Source: Pseudarthrobacter sp. SSS035 (GTDB lineage: Bacteria; Actinomycetota; Actinomycetes; Actinomycetales; Micrococcaceae). Taken from it: a stretch of 64,000 bases of DNA. The notes beneath the pieces were generated by a model that did not search any database, had not been told where the DNA came from, and was given only the letters and a program-made list of their open reading frames with translations. The DNA lies in assembly GCF_023273875.1 (NCBI RefSeq), contig NZ_CP096882.1, positions 2,480,001-2,544,000 of the forward strand, in the 5' to 3' direction. The position numbers and the translations under genes were made by a program. Of this stretch, positions 49,886-57,943 are shown piece by piece. Each line of letters begins with the position of its first letter. Position 1 is the first letter of the stretch.

Positions 49886-51433
49886 TCAGTAGGACAGCGA
49901 CGGGAAGGGGGAGCCTGCCGCGCGGGTGGGCACCCAGATGGCCTTCGTCTGGGTGTACTCGTCCAGGACGCCGGGGCCGGAGGACCGGCCGTGGCCGGAA
50001 TCGCCGAAGCCGCCGAACGGGACGGCCACGTGGATGGTCTTGTAGGAGTTGATCCAGAACGTGCCGGCCTTCACCTCGCGGGCAATGTGGTGCGCCCGGG
50101 AAACATCCGAGGTCCACACCGCGCCGGCCAGGCCGAAGTTCGTGTTGTTGGCGCGGGCGATGGCTTCCGCCTCCGTGTCGAACGCGTCCGCGCCCACCAC
50201 CGGGCCGAAGACCTCCGTGGTTTCGAGGCGGTTCTGGGGCGTCACGCCGTCGAGCAGTGTGGGCATGACCCAGTGCCCGCCGGCCAGCGCGGACCCGGCC
50301 AGGGCGTCCGGAAGCGTGGCGCCTGTGACCCGGCGGCCGCCGTCGTGCATTCCGGCCTCAATCAAAGTGTTGACCGTGGCGAACTGCTGGGCGGTGATGA
50401 TGGGGCCCACCTCGGTGTCTGCGCTCAGCGGGTCGCCGACGCGCAGCCGTGCGGCCTTCGCGGCGACCATTTCGATGAACTGTGCGTGCACACTCCGCTC
50501 GACCAGCAGCCGTGAGCCGGCGACGCAGGACTGGCCGGCGCCGGAGAAGATCGCCGAGACGGCGCCGTCGGCGGCCCGGTCCAGGTCGGCGTCGGCGAAC
50601 ACGATGTTGGCGCTCTTGCCGCCGAGTTCAAGCAGGGCGGGGATCCCGGCCTGCGCGGCCGCGACGGCCACCCGGCGTCCGGTGGGGACGGAGCCGATGA
50701 AGCTGATCTTGCCGACGCGACGGTCGGTGGTGAGGGTGGCGCCCACGGTCTGGCCCAGCCCTGCCGCGACGTTGAACACGCCCGCAGGCAGCCCCGCTTC
50801 GTGGGCCAGCTGGGCGAGCCGGACCGAGGAGGCCGGAGTGAATTCGCTGGGTTTGATGATCACGGCATTGCCGGCGGCCAGCGGGGCGGCGGAGTTCCAG
50901 CCGGCCGTGAACAGGGGAGCGTTCCACGGGGTGATGGCGACGACGACGCCCCACGGCACACGCTCGGTATAGGTGTGCCAGTTGCCGGGGACGGGGATGG
51001 TCTGGCCGGTCAGCTTGTCCGCCCAGCCGGCGTAGTAACCGAACATCTCGGCCACCTTGGCGGCTTCGACGCGGGCGTCACGGATGGGCTTTCCCGTGGT
51101 GGCCGACTCGAGGATGGCGAGTTCCTCGCCGTGCGCCTCGACGACGCGGCTGACGTTGCGGAGGATGGCTGCCCGTTCGAAGCCGTTCAGCGCGGCCCAA
51201 ACGGCCGCACCAGCCGTCGAGCTTTCCAGGATGGCGTGGGCACCCTCCGCGCCGGGGTCGGCGTAGGTGGCAAAGGGTTCGCCGGTGGCGGCCGCGGTGA
51301 GCGTGATGCTCTCGCCGCTGCCGGGGGCAACCCGGCCGTCAACGAAGGCGCCGAGGCCGGCGGGGAAGGCTGCGTCCAGGACGGTCCGGGCGGCTGCCGC
51401 CGAGGAGGAGGTGGGTGCTGTGGTGATGCTCAA
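49886..51433 (-). CDS. NAD(P)-dependent aldehyde dehydrogenase
   Basis: A 515-residue ALDH-superfamily enzyme oxidising an aldehyde to an acid. Substrate and cofactor motifs are VVVAITPWNAPLFTAGWN and GSVPTGRRVA. The catalytic glutamate is in LELGGKSANIVF and the catalytic cysteine in SGAGQSCVAGSRLLVE. The C-terminal PFGGFGDSGHGRSSG is standard. It follows the beta-hydroxyacid dehydrogenase by 39 bp. In this operon it probably oxidises the aldehyde that enzyme generates. Confidence 0.93.
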   Translation of the reverse strand: MSITTAPTSSSAAAARTVLDAAFPAGLGAFVDGRVAPGSGESITLTAAATGEPFATYADPGAEGAHAILESSTAGAAVWAALNGFERAAILRNVSRVVEAHGEELAILESATTGKPIRDARVEAAKVAEMFGYYAGWADKLTGQTIPVPGNWHTYTERVPWGVVVAITPWNAPLFTAGWNSAAPLAAGNAVIIKPSEFTPASSVRLAQLAHEAGLPAGVFNVAAGLGQTVGATLTTDRRVGKISFIGSVPTGRRVAVAAAQAGIPALLELGGKSANIVFADADLDRAADGAVSAIFSGAGQSCVAGSRLLVERSVHAQFIEMVAAKAARLRVGDPLSADTEVGPIITAQQFATVNTLIEAGMHDGGRRVTGATLPDALAGSALAGGHWVMPTLLDGVTPQNRLETTEVFGPVVGADAFDTEAEAIARANNTNFGLAGAVWTSDVSRAHHIAREVKAGTFWINSYKTIHVAVPFGGFGDSGHGRSSGPGVLDEYTQTKAIWVPTRAAGSPFPSLSY

Positions 51434-51472
51434 TGTGGTGGTCCTTTGACGCTGGGGCGGGGGGAGCGGTGC

Positions 51473-52381
51473 TTAGGCGACGGCGGTGTTGGGTGCGCCG
51501 GCGGGGGTGATGGCCGGGGCGACGGTCCTGGCGATTTCGGTGAAGTCCGCACGCGGCCCGAGGGCGGCCAGGGCATCCTGCCACTGGCCTGCGACGGCGG
51601 CGAGCAGTGCCGGTTTTTCGCCGATCTGGGCGGCGACCTCCACGGCGAGGGCGGCATCGCGTGCCATCAGGCCCAGCGAGAAGCCCGAATTGTGGGTGCC
51701 GCTGAGGACCCAGTTGGGGTACATGTTGGCGGAGACTTTGCTGCCGCCGGAGGCTTCGCTGATGCTGGCCGCGGCCGTGGCGGGATCGATGCCGTAGGCC
51801 TTGGCGACGCCGAGGGCCTCACCCACGGAGACCAGGTTGGCCGCTGCCAGGACGTTGTTGAGGAGCTTGACCACGTTGCCGCTGCCGGGGCCGCCGATGT
51901 GGCTGAACTTGCCGCCGGTGAGGGCGAGCAGGACGGGTTCCGCAGCCGCCAGCGCCGTATCGGTTGCGCCGACGAAGGCGCTCAGGGATCCCGTTGCTGC
52001 GCCGTCGCGGCCGCCGGAGACAGGGGCGTCCACGAAGGCCGCCCCCTGGGCTGCGGCGAGGCTGGCCATGTGCTTGCTGGTGCCCGGTTCGGAGGTGGTG
52101 GTGTCGATGATGGCGACGGTTCCCGGTGCTGCCAGGAGCTGCGGAACGGTGGTTTCCACGATGCTGGCCGCGGGGAGCGAGAGGACTGCGTAGGGGGTGC
52201 CGGCGACGTCCGCGAGGTTGGCTGTGGTGGCGATCCCTGTTTCTGCGGCGGCGGCCCGGGCTGCCTCGGAAGGGTCAAAGCCGGTGACGTTCCAGCCGGC
52301 GCGGTGGAGGGTGGCAGCCATCGCCCCGCCCATGGCGCCGAGGCCTATGACAGCCACGCGGCGATCGGTGCTTGTGTTCAT
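51473..52381 (-). CDS. Beta-hydroxyacid (3-hydroxyisobutyrate-type) dehydrogenase
   Basis: A 302-residue oxidoreductase. Start chosen at MNTSTDRRVAV with AGGAG immediately upstream; the longer frame overlaps the RpiR gene. The Rossmann motif is VIGLGAMGGAMAATLHRAG, the substrate motif DAPVSGGRDGAATGSLSAFVG, and the catalytic lysine is in GNVVKLLNNVL. It converts a beta-hydroxyacid to a semialdehyde or similar. The adjacent aldehyde dehydrogenase fits the next step. Confidence 0.92.
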   Translation of the reverse strand: MNTSTDRRVAVIGLGAMGGAMAATLHRAGWNVTGFDPSEAARAAAAETGIATTANLADVAGTPYAVLSLPAASIVETTVPQLLAAPGTVAIIDTTTSEPGTSKHMASLAAAQGAAFVDAPVSGGRDGAATGSLSAFVGATDTALAAAEPVLLALTGGKFSHIGGPGSGNVVKLLNNVLAAANLVSVGEALGVAKAYGIDPATAAASISEASGGSKVSANMYPNWVLSGTHNSGFSLGLMARDAALAVEVAAQIGEKPALLAAVAGQWQDALAALGPRADFTEIARTVAPAITPAGAPNTAVA

Positions 52382-52422
52382 GAAGTACTCCTGAAATTTT
52401 CGGGGCTTGGGGAGGGCAGTGG

Positions 52423-53322
52423 TCAGTCGAGGTAGATGTCGAGGTCTTTCCACAGCTGCTGGGTGCGGCGGATGGCGGTGCGGCTACGTTCGGGGTATGC
52501 CGCCTCCATGCCCGCGAGCAGGCCGTAGACCAGGGAGTTTGCGCCGGTGACGGACTGGAAGAAGGAGATCCCTTCCGAAGCCACCACCAGGAGGTGGTCG
52601 GCCGCTGCTGCGAGGCGGCCGCGGCGCATGTCGCTGATGGCAATGACTGTGGCGCCCGCCTGCTTGGCGGCTTCGGCGGTGACAATGATCTGCCGGATGG
52701 ACCGCCACATGTTGATGACCACCAGGACGTCCCCTTCGCCCAGGGTATTGGTGCTGGAGGCGAGGTGGACGCCGCCGCGGTTCTCCAGGGTGATGGGGTA
52801 GCCCATCGTGGAGCCCAGGTGCGCCATGACGCTGGCGGGGCCGGCAAACGAGCCAAGCCCGACGACGGTGATGGACTTCGCGGCGGCCATGGCAGCGATG
52901 GCCGCCTCGGCGTCGTCGGCTGTGTTGGAGTCCAGCGTCAGGCGCAGGTTCTCGATGTCGTGGTTGATCGCGTCGTGCAGGGGGCTGCGGTGTTCGCCGT
53001 GCTCGGTCAGGGTGTCTTCGGTGGAGATCATCACGAGGTACCGGGAGCGCAGTTCCCGCTGGAGGTCGGGCCAGCCGCGGTAGCCCAGGTGCTGGGCGGC
53101 GCGGACCACTGTGGAGTTGTTGACGTCGGCGCGCTGGGCAATTTCGGCGATGTCGGCGTACGAGGAGAGCTGCGGATTGCGGCCGATGACATCCACCACC
53201 CGGCTCTGGGCTTTGGACAGCGGAACGTCCGGCAGCACGTCACGGAGCCACGCGTGGGCGGCAGTCCCGGCGCTGTTGACGCCTGCCGCGCCGGCTTCAA
53301 GATCGACCGCGTTGGTGTTCAT
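52423..53322 (-). CDS. MurR/RpiR-family regulator with SIS domain
   Basis: A 299-residue regulator. The N-terminal HTH_6 domain, about residues 30-105, has SYADIAEIAQRADVNNSTVVRAAQHLGYRGWPDLQREL. A SIS phosphosugar-binding domain, about 140-275, has ITVVGLGSFAGPASVMAHLG and GDVLVVINMWRS. It is first in the operon with dehydrogenases, M20 hydrolase and DUF3100 protein, 41 bp upstream of the first. AAAGGG precedes the ATG. It is probably autoregulated through repeats at 53349-53385. Its ligand may be a non-sugar metabolite here, as seen with other RpiR regulators. Confidence 0.92.
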   Translation of the reverse strand: MNTNAVDLEAGAAGVNSAGTAAHAWLRDVLPDVPLSKAQSRVVDVIGRNPQLSSYADIAEIAQRADVNNSTVVRAAQHLGYRGWPDLQRELRSRYLVMISTEDTLTEHGEHRSPLHDAINHDIENLRLTLDSNTADDAEAAIAAMAAAKSITVVGLGSFAGPASVMAHLGSTMGYPITLENRGGVHLASSTNTLGEGDVLVVINMWRSIRQIIVTAEAAKQAGATVIAISDMRRGRLAAAADHLLVVASEGISFFQSVTGANSLVYGLLAGMEAAYPERSRTAIRRTQQLWKDLDIYLD

Positions 53323-53348
53323 GCCGGACCCTTTCTGTAACGTGGATC

Positions 53349-53385
53349 ACTCTGCAAGGCTGATTGCATTAAATGTACTCTGCAA
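53349..53385. promoter_or_regulatory. Candidate RpiR operator repeats
   Basis: ACTCTGCAA occurs at 53349-53357 and 53377-53385 (28 bp apart), with TTGCA in opposite orientation at 53364-53368 between them. They lie just upstream of the RpiR gene and near the second GOLPH3-like gene promoter. Confidence 0.45.
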
Positions 53386-53431
53386 TTTCGTTTGCGACCA
53401 GTGGTTTCCGTTTCCGGTTTGTAAATCATCG

Positions 53432-53460
53432 TTGTGGTGGGTGCCCAGCTGCGCGACCAT
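53432..53460 (+). promoter_or_regulatory. Candidate leaderless promoter of the second GOLPH3-like gene
   Basis: TTGTGG (53432-53437), 17 bases, GACCAT (53455-53460), six bases, ATG: the same geometry as at 28798. An upstream GTG at 53434 could instead extend the protein by 11 residues. Confidence 0.4.
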
Positions 53461-53466
53461 GATCAT

Positions 53467-54105
53467 ATGGATGCCAACATTCAGAAGGACGGGGAGCTAA
53501 GCCTGCCCCAGGCTTTCCTCCTCCTGGCGACAAATGACATGGACGGCGGGACCGAGGTGCCGTCGGCCGTCCTGAGGGCTGGCGTGGCCGGCGCGATCCT
53601 GGCCGAGCTGGATCTGCTCGGAGCCATCGAACTGCAGGGGAAGCACGTCGTGGCAACCGGCTCCACCCCGCAGACGGATTTCCAGCACCAGCTGGAAATC
53701 ATCCGGGACAGGCCGGGGCTGCATACTCCCAAGAAGTGCGTTTCCATGCTGGAGAGCCGCGCCGAACTGCACCGCATCTATGAGGGCATGGCGGCGCTGG
53801 GCATCGTGGACCACGTAGGAGAAAGGCACCTTGGCCTGTTCAGGACCACACGGTATCCGGAGAAGGACCACGCTCCGGAGGCGGCGCTGCTGAAAAGGAT
53901 CGAGGCCGCGCTCAGCGGCGGATCCTCCGATCCGCGTACCACCGCACTGATTGCGCTGCTCCACTCGGCGGAGATGCTCGGGAGGATCTTCCCGTCGGCA
54001 GATCAAAGCCAGGTGAGGGAAAAGGCAAATGACTATTGGCCGTCCCGCGCGGTGGCCGGCGAACTCCGCATGATCAGACTGGCGGAGGCAGAAGCAGCAA
54101 CATAG
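53467..54105 (+). CDS. GOLPH3/Vps74-like (GPP34) protein, compact paralogue
   Basis: A 212-residue GPP34-family protein, closely similar to the one at 28833 but without its acidic repeat insert. Shared stretches include LPQAFLLLATNDMDGG, GAILAELDLLGAIELQGK, YPEKDHAPEAALLK and YWPSRAVAGELRMIRLAEAEAA. The bacterial function is unknown; phosphoinositide or membrane association is possible by analogy. It is divergent from the RpiR operon. The stop is three bases before palindrome copy 8. Confidence 0.85.
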   Translation: MDANIQKDGELSLPQAFLLLATNDMDGGTEVPSAVLRAGVAGAILAELDLLGAIELQGKHVVATGSTPQTDFQHQLEIIRDRPGLHTPKKCVSMLESRAELHRIYEGMAALGIVDHVGERHLGLFRTTRYPEKDHAPEAALLKRIEAALSGGSSDPRTTALIALLHSAEMLGRIFPSADQSQVREKANDYWPSRAVAGELRMIRLAEAEAAT

Positions 54106-54108
54106 GCA

Positions 54109-54144
54109 AACGGACGACGGCGGGAGGTCCCGCCGTCGTCCGCT
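54109..54144. repeat. Dispersed palindrome, copy 8 (probable bidirectional terminator)
   Basis: Consensus arms except for one change at the outer end of the left arm. It lies between the convergent GOLPH3-like and MFS genes, 12 bp from the MFS stop. Confidence 0.85.
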
Positions 54145-54156
54145 TCCTGTCCGCCC

Positions 54157-55593
54157 CTACTCATCCACAGCGGACGATTCCGCCGACTCTGACTCTTCGG
54201 CAGCCGCCTGCGCATACGTCGCCGAGACCCGGCGGTAGACCGGGGTCAGGAAGGCCAGCAACGCGGCCACGATCATGATGATCCCGGCCACCAGGAACAC
54301 CAGGGCGATGCCGCGGGAGACGCCCTCGCCCAGTAGCGGGGCCAGCTGGGCGGCGCCGTCCGTGGACCGCGCATACGGGATGATCCACACCTGGGCGATC
54401 GGCGCAATGAGGAACGCGGTGATCGGCGCTGCCGCGGACTCGAACGCCATGGCGAATCCGAACACCCGGCCTTGACGCGGCAACGGCACCACCCGCTGGA
54501 TGACCGTCTGTTCGGCGGCCTCCACGAAGGGGATCAGGAGCATGTACAGCCAGATGCCGGCGATGTAGAGCCACGCCCACTCCCGCACCGTGAACACCGC
54601 ACCGAGGACCCCCATCAGGATCACCGCGATGAGCATGGTGCGCAACGGGTTGGACCCGAGCCCAAATTTGCCGATCACCGCGCCACCCAGGATGAACCCG
54701 GTGGCGCCGACTGCGAAGACGGTTCCCCACAGTTCCACCGGGAACATCTCCAGGCCGTAGGGATCCATCAACGCCATGTAGACGCCGCCGATGAAGTTGT
54801 TGAACGTGGAGAACAGGATCAGCGCGAACAGCCCGGCAATGGCCAGCACTGCGGCGAGGGATCCGCGCAGGTCGAACGCGCCGTGGGCGTCCGTGGCGGC
54901 CACCCGCACTTCCTCGGGCATGCGCAGCGTGAGCAGGTGCGCGAAGGCCAGGGCCGTCATCGCCAGAGCGACGACGATCGTCCAGCCCATGCCAAGCAAT
55001 CCCACCGACAGCCCCGAGAGCACGGAGGTGACGATAAATGCCAGCCCCTGCACCATGCCCACCAGCCCGTTGGCGTTGGCCCGCCGGTCCGGGTCGATGA
55101 GGATGGTGACAACGGTGGAGAGGGCGACGTTGCGCATGTTCTCAACCACCGCACCGACCAGGATGATCACGGCGAAGATCCAGAACCATGGCTGTGTCAG
55201 GTCCAGCATGCTGGCGGCTGGTGTCAGCAGGAACATGACCCCGGACAGCACAAACATCACCAGGGTGAAGCCGGCGGCGAACCGCATCACGGCCAGCTTG
55301 CGGTAGCGGTCCACGAAGGTGCCGAAGCTGATGCTGGAAACAGCGATCAACAGCATGTACGCGCCGCCGATCACCCCGGTGGCGATCACGTTCCGCGTCT
55401 CCAGGTACACCCAGAACGTCAGGGCGAACCACAGGTAGCTGGTGGTGATGTTGGCCAGGGCGGTGTTCACCAGGATCCCGGCGAACGTGCGGGACCGCTG
55501 CGCCGGAGTGCGTAAGGACGTGTCGATGGCGTCGGAATCGGCCAAGCCTGCAGCCGCTGCGACGCCGGCGGGGGCCGGTTCGTGCTCGGTCAT
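54157..55593 (-). CDS. MFS transporter
   Basis: A 478-residue membrane protein with twelve predicted helices and a charged C-terminal tail. The loop between helices 2 and 3 reads FGTFVDRYRKLAVMRFAAG. Segment RRANANGLVGMVQGLAFIVTSVLSG resembles the MFS_3/enterobactin-exporter-like group. Export of a small molecule or drug is likely, but the substrate is unknown. It is convergent with the GOLPH3-like gene. The next gene on the same strand (LacI) ends 86 bp upstream, so a separate promoter is probable. Confidence 0.88.
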   Translation of the reverse strand: MTEHEPAPAGVAAAAGLADSDAIDTSLRTPAQRSRTFAGILVNTALANITTSYLWFALTFWVYLETRNVIATGVIGGAYMLLIAVSSISFGTFVDRYRKLAVMRFAAGFTLVMFVLSGVMFLLTPAASMLDLTQPWFWIFAVIILVGAVVENMRNVALSTVVTILIDPDRRANANGLVGMVQGLAFIVTSVLSGLSVGLLGMGWTIVVALAMTALAFAHLLTLRMPEEVRVAATDAHGAFDLRGSLAAVLAIAGLFALILFSTFNNFIGGVYMALMDPYGLEMFPVELWGTVFAVGATGFILGGAVIGKFGLGSNPLRTMLIAVILMGVLGAVFTVREWAWLYIAGIWLYMLLIPFVEAAEQTVIQRVVPLPRQGRVFGFAMAFESAAAPITAFLIAPIAQVWIIPYARSTDGAAQLAPLLGEGVSRGIALVFLVAGIIMIVAALLAFLTPVYRRVSATYAQAAAEESESAESSAVDE

Positions 55594-55679
55594 GCGTCCC
55601 AGTTTAGTGACAATCGACGGTCGTGGACACGGTCATTAGGGTCTATTTTCTACGACATCCTCAGGGCGGCGGAACTCGC

Positions 55680-56654
55680 TCAATTCGTCGTTCCGCGAAG
55701 CACCAGGGACCCTTCGAGCTCGAATCGCTGGTCGCTGCTGGCACCAGGCCTGCCTGCCGATCGCAGGATAGTGACCGCGCTGCGGGCGGCGGACGCCAGA
55801 TCCAACGAAATACTCGAGAGCGGAGGATGGGTGGTTATTGCCAGCGTGTCGTCACACCCAAGGACGCTGATGTCCTCCGGGACGCGCAGACCGTGTGCCC
55901 GGAAGCCGGACATCAAGCCGTGGGCAACAACGTCGTCAAAGGCGACGACGGCGGTAGCTCCGGCGGCTTCCACCTCGCCACTGAGGTCAAGGGCATCCGC
56001 GTAGTTCCCGGACTTAGCCTGAAAGAAATGCCCTTCGAGTCCGAAGCTTTCCACCGCTAACTGCACGCAGCCACGACGCTGGGCGTCCGACCAGGATCTC
56101 GCCGGGCCGCCAACGTATGCGATGCGGGTATGGCCGGCATCCACGAGGTGGCGGAGCCCGTCCGACAGGGCCTTGGTGGTGCTGATGAGGACCCGTGGGA
56201 CGCCAGCGACGTCGCGGTTGATCAATACGGTCGGTTGACGTTCAGCAATCGTCTGCAGAACCCGATCCGAAAGCCGGGAGGAAGCAATGATCAGCCCCTC
56301 CACCTGCGGCGAAAGCCGCTCGATCATTTGCAGTTCCCGCTTGGTGTCCTCGGCTGTGTCGGCAACGAAGACCGCCAGCCCGTAGTCCTCAGCCGCCAAC
56401 TGGGCGTAGCGGATCAGCGGGGGAAAGAACGGGTTGGCAACATCAGGAAGCACCAGGCCGATTGCACCGGAGCGGCCGGTGATCAGGGCGCGGGCGTGGC
56501 GGTTGGGTACGTACCCGATCTCTGCAGCTGCATCCATGACGCGTTGAACGGTTTCTGGCTTCAGCTTTCCGGGATCCGTGAATGCGCGGGACACCGTGGA
56601 CGGTGCCACGCCGATCAGTTTCGCAACCTGGATGATTGTGGAACGGGCCTTCAC
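55680..56654 (-). CDS. LacI-family regulator of the amino-sugar operon
   Basis: A 324-residue regulator. The HTH reads TIIQVAKLIGVAPSTVSRAFTDPGKL, and the hinge and sugar-binding core follow (GRSGAIGLVLPDVANPFF, VAHGLMSGFRAHGLRVPEDISVLGCDD). The ATG overlaps the stop of the ceramidase-like gene by four bases, so it is the last gene of the seven-gene operon. Two TGCAA-type palindromes with central CG, 48 and 134 bp upstream of the operon start at 63452, are its likely operators. Autoregulation follows from its place in the operon. Confidence 0.92.
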   Translation of the reverse strand: MKARSTIIQVAKLIGVAPSTVSRAFTDPGKLKPETVQRVMDAAAEIGYVPNRHARALITGRSGAIGLVLPDVANPFFPPLIRYAQLAAEDYGLAVFVADTAEDTKRELQMIERLSPQVEGLIIASSRLSDRVLQTIAERQPTVLINRDVAGVPRVLISTTKALSDGLRHLVDAGHTRIAYVGGPARSWSDAQRRGCVQLAVESFGLEGHFFQAKSGNYADALDLSGEVEAAGATAVVAFDDVVAHGLMSGFRAHGLRVPEDISVLGCDDTLAITTHPPLSSISLDLASAARSAVTILRSAGRPGASSDQRFELEGSLVLRGTTN

Positions 56655-57943
56655 AGCAATCCCCGTCCCAGGTCGATCGCGGTTGCCACCAGCTGCTCGG
56701 CGCTGCCCCGTTTGAAGGGGGCGGGCATTCCGTAGTAGCGGTGGGCGTCGGTGACCTCGTATCCTCCGTGGTCATACTCATCTGAGGTCGGAAAGTACCC
56801 TGGACAGCCGTTGCTGTACGCCGCTACAACGACTGGCGTGGCGAAGGCTTCCTGAATGCGCTCGGCGCACGCGAGGAAGGGTTCCCCCGGCAGCGCTACC
56901 AACAGCAAACTGCCCAGCTGCAGAACTGTCACCGTGCCTGTCCATTTCATGTCCGTAAGCGTGTGGTCCAGGGCCGCCCAGTCAATCCAGTTCTGCAGCA
57001 GGGCCCGCTGCCCCGGCGGAGCGTCCACCATGAGCTTAGTCCAGTGGGCCGCCGACTCCTCAGGGCTGCGAGCGTCGAGTACTTCGAAGCAAAGCTCAAC
57101 GGAAGCCGTTGCTGCCAGATTGGCGCTGCCAAGCGGCCTGGTTGATTCCCTCCCCTTGGCCGCAGCCTCGCCCAGTAGACTTCCTATCCGTTCGGCTTCC
57201 GCGAACGTTCGGTGCTGCGCCGATGTCCGGGAATACGAACTTTCGGCTGAATGACCCGTGTTCACGTCGCCGGCGGCCCCCGTCAGAAAGACGGCGGTGG
57301 AACCCGGGGCGGCGCGCTCAAGATGGCTGCGAACGAAAGCCGGGTAGTCGCCGGAGACCAGCAGGTTGTCCGCGCCCAGCACAACAGGATGGCACGGATA
57401 CTGCACCAGCCAGGCGTTGACAGTCCCGTCGTACCGCTTGAAGACAACAACCTGCAGGGCCGGATCTATTGCCCGCTCAGGGCGCCGCCGGTCCCGGGCA
57501 ATACCAAGGCCTGAGAAGGACTCGTAATAGGCATCGGACGGTACCCGCGCGTTTGCGGCATTCTCGGCCGCGGTCACTGCGGCCGCGGTGATCGCTTCGA
57601 GGATTTCGGTGTCGCAGTTCCCCAAACGGCCAGGCGTGGCGCACGGTCCTGCATGGGTGTGGGTGGCGCTGATAACCGCGTGGCCTTTCCGGAACGGGAT
57701 TCGGTCCGCAATGGTCCGGCAGGTGGCCTCATCGAGACCGCAGACGTCCACAGTCACCCAGCAGAAGTCGTCAATCACAAGGGCACGCACAGTCAGGGCG
57801 TCGTGGACTCCAACGCTTGGCTCGACACGGGCCGCAAACCCGGACATCATCGTGCCGGGCGGAACGGAAACCTCGACGGCGGCGGCGCCCACCTGCAGCG
57901 GGTTGCTGCTTCCGTTGGCTGCAGTCATGAATGAGTCGCTCAT
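56651..57943 (-). CDS. Neutral/alkaline ceramidase-like hydrolase (N-terminal domain family)
   Basis: A 430-residue protein of the neutral/alkaline non-lysosomal ceramidase N-domain family. Landmarks are VGAAAVEVSVPPGTMMSGFAAR, ISATHTHAGPCATP (zinc-ligand histidines) and FLTGAAGDVNTGHSAESS. It lacks both a signal peptide and the C-terminal domain of true ceramidases. It is embedded in an amino-sugar operon with four-base overlaps on both sides. It more likely hydrolyses an amide of an amino sugar or glycoconjugate than ceramide; that is an inference. Confidence 0.8.
   Translation of the reverse strand: MSDSFMTAANGSSNPLQVGAAAVEVSVPPGTMMSGFAARVEPSVGVHDALTVRALVIDDFCWVTVDVCGLDEATCRTIADRIPFRKGHAVISATHTHAGPCATPGRLGNCDTEILEAITAAAVTAAENAANARVPSDAYYESFSGLGIARDRRRPERAIDPALQVVVFKRYDGTVNAWLVQYPCHPVVLGADNLLVSGDYPAFVRSHLERAAPGSTAVFLTGAAGDVNTGHSAESSYSRTSAQHRTFAEAERIGSLLGEAAAKGRESTRPLGSANLAATASVELCFEVLDARSPEESAAHWTKLMVDAPPGQRALLQNWIDWAALDHTLTDMKWTGTVTVLQLGSLLLVALPGEPFLACAERIQEAFATPVVVAAYSNGCPGYFPTSDEYDHGGYEVTDAHRYYGMPAPFKRGSAEQLVATAIDLGRGLL

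Noticed and set aside
50801..52435. 544-codon plus-strand frame over the aldehyde and hydroxyacid dehydrogenases
   Set aside because: Glycine-rich shadow spanning two well-defined minus-strand enzymes.
2436..54144. CRISPR array made of the repeated GC-rich motif
   Set aside because: Copies are kilobases apart, each is itself a full palindrome at a gene end, and no cas genes are present.
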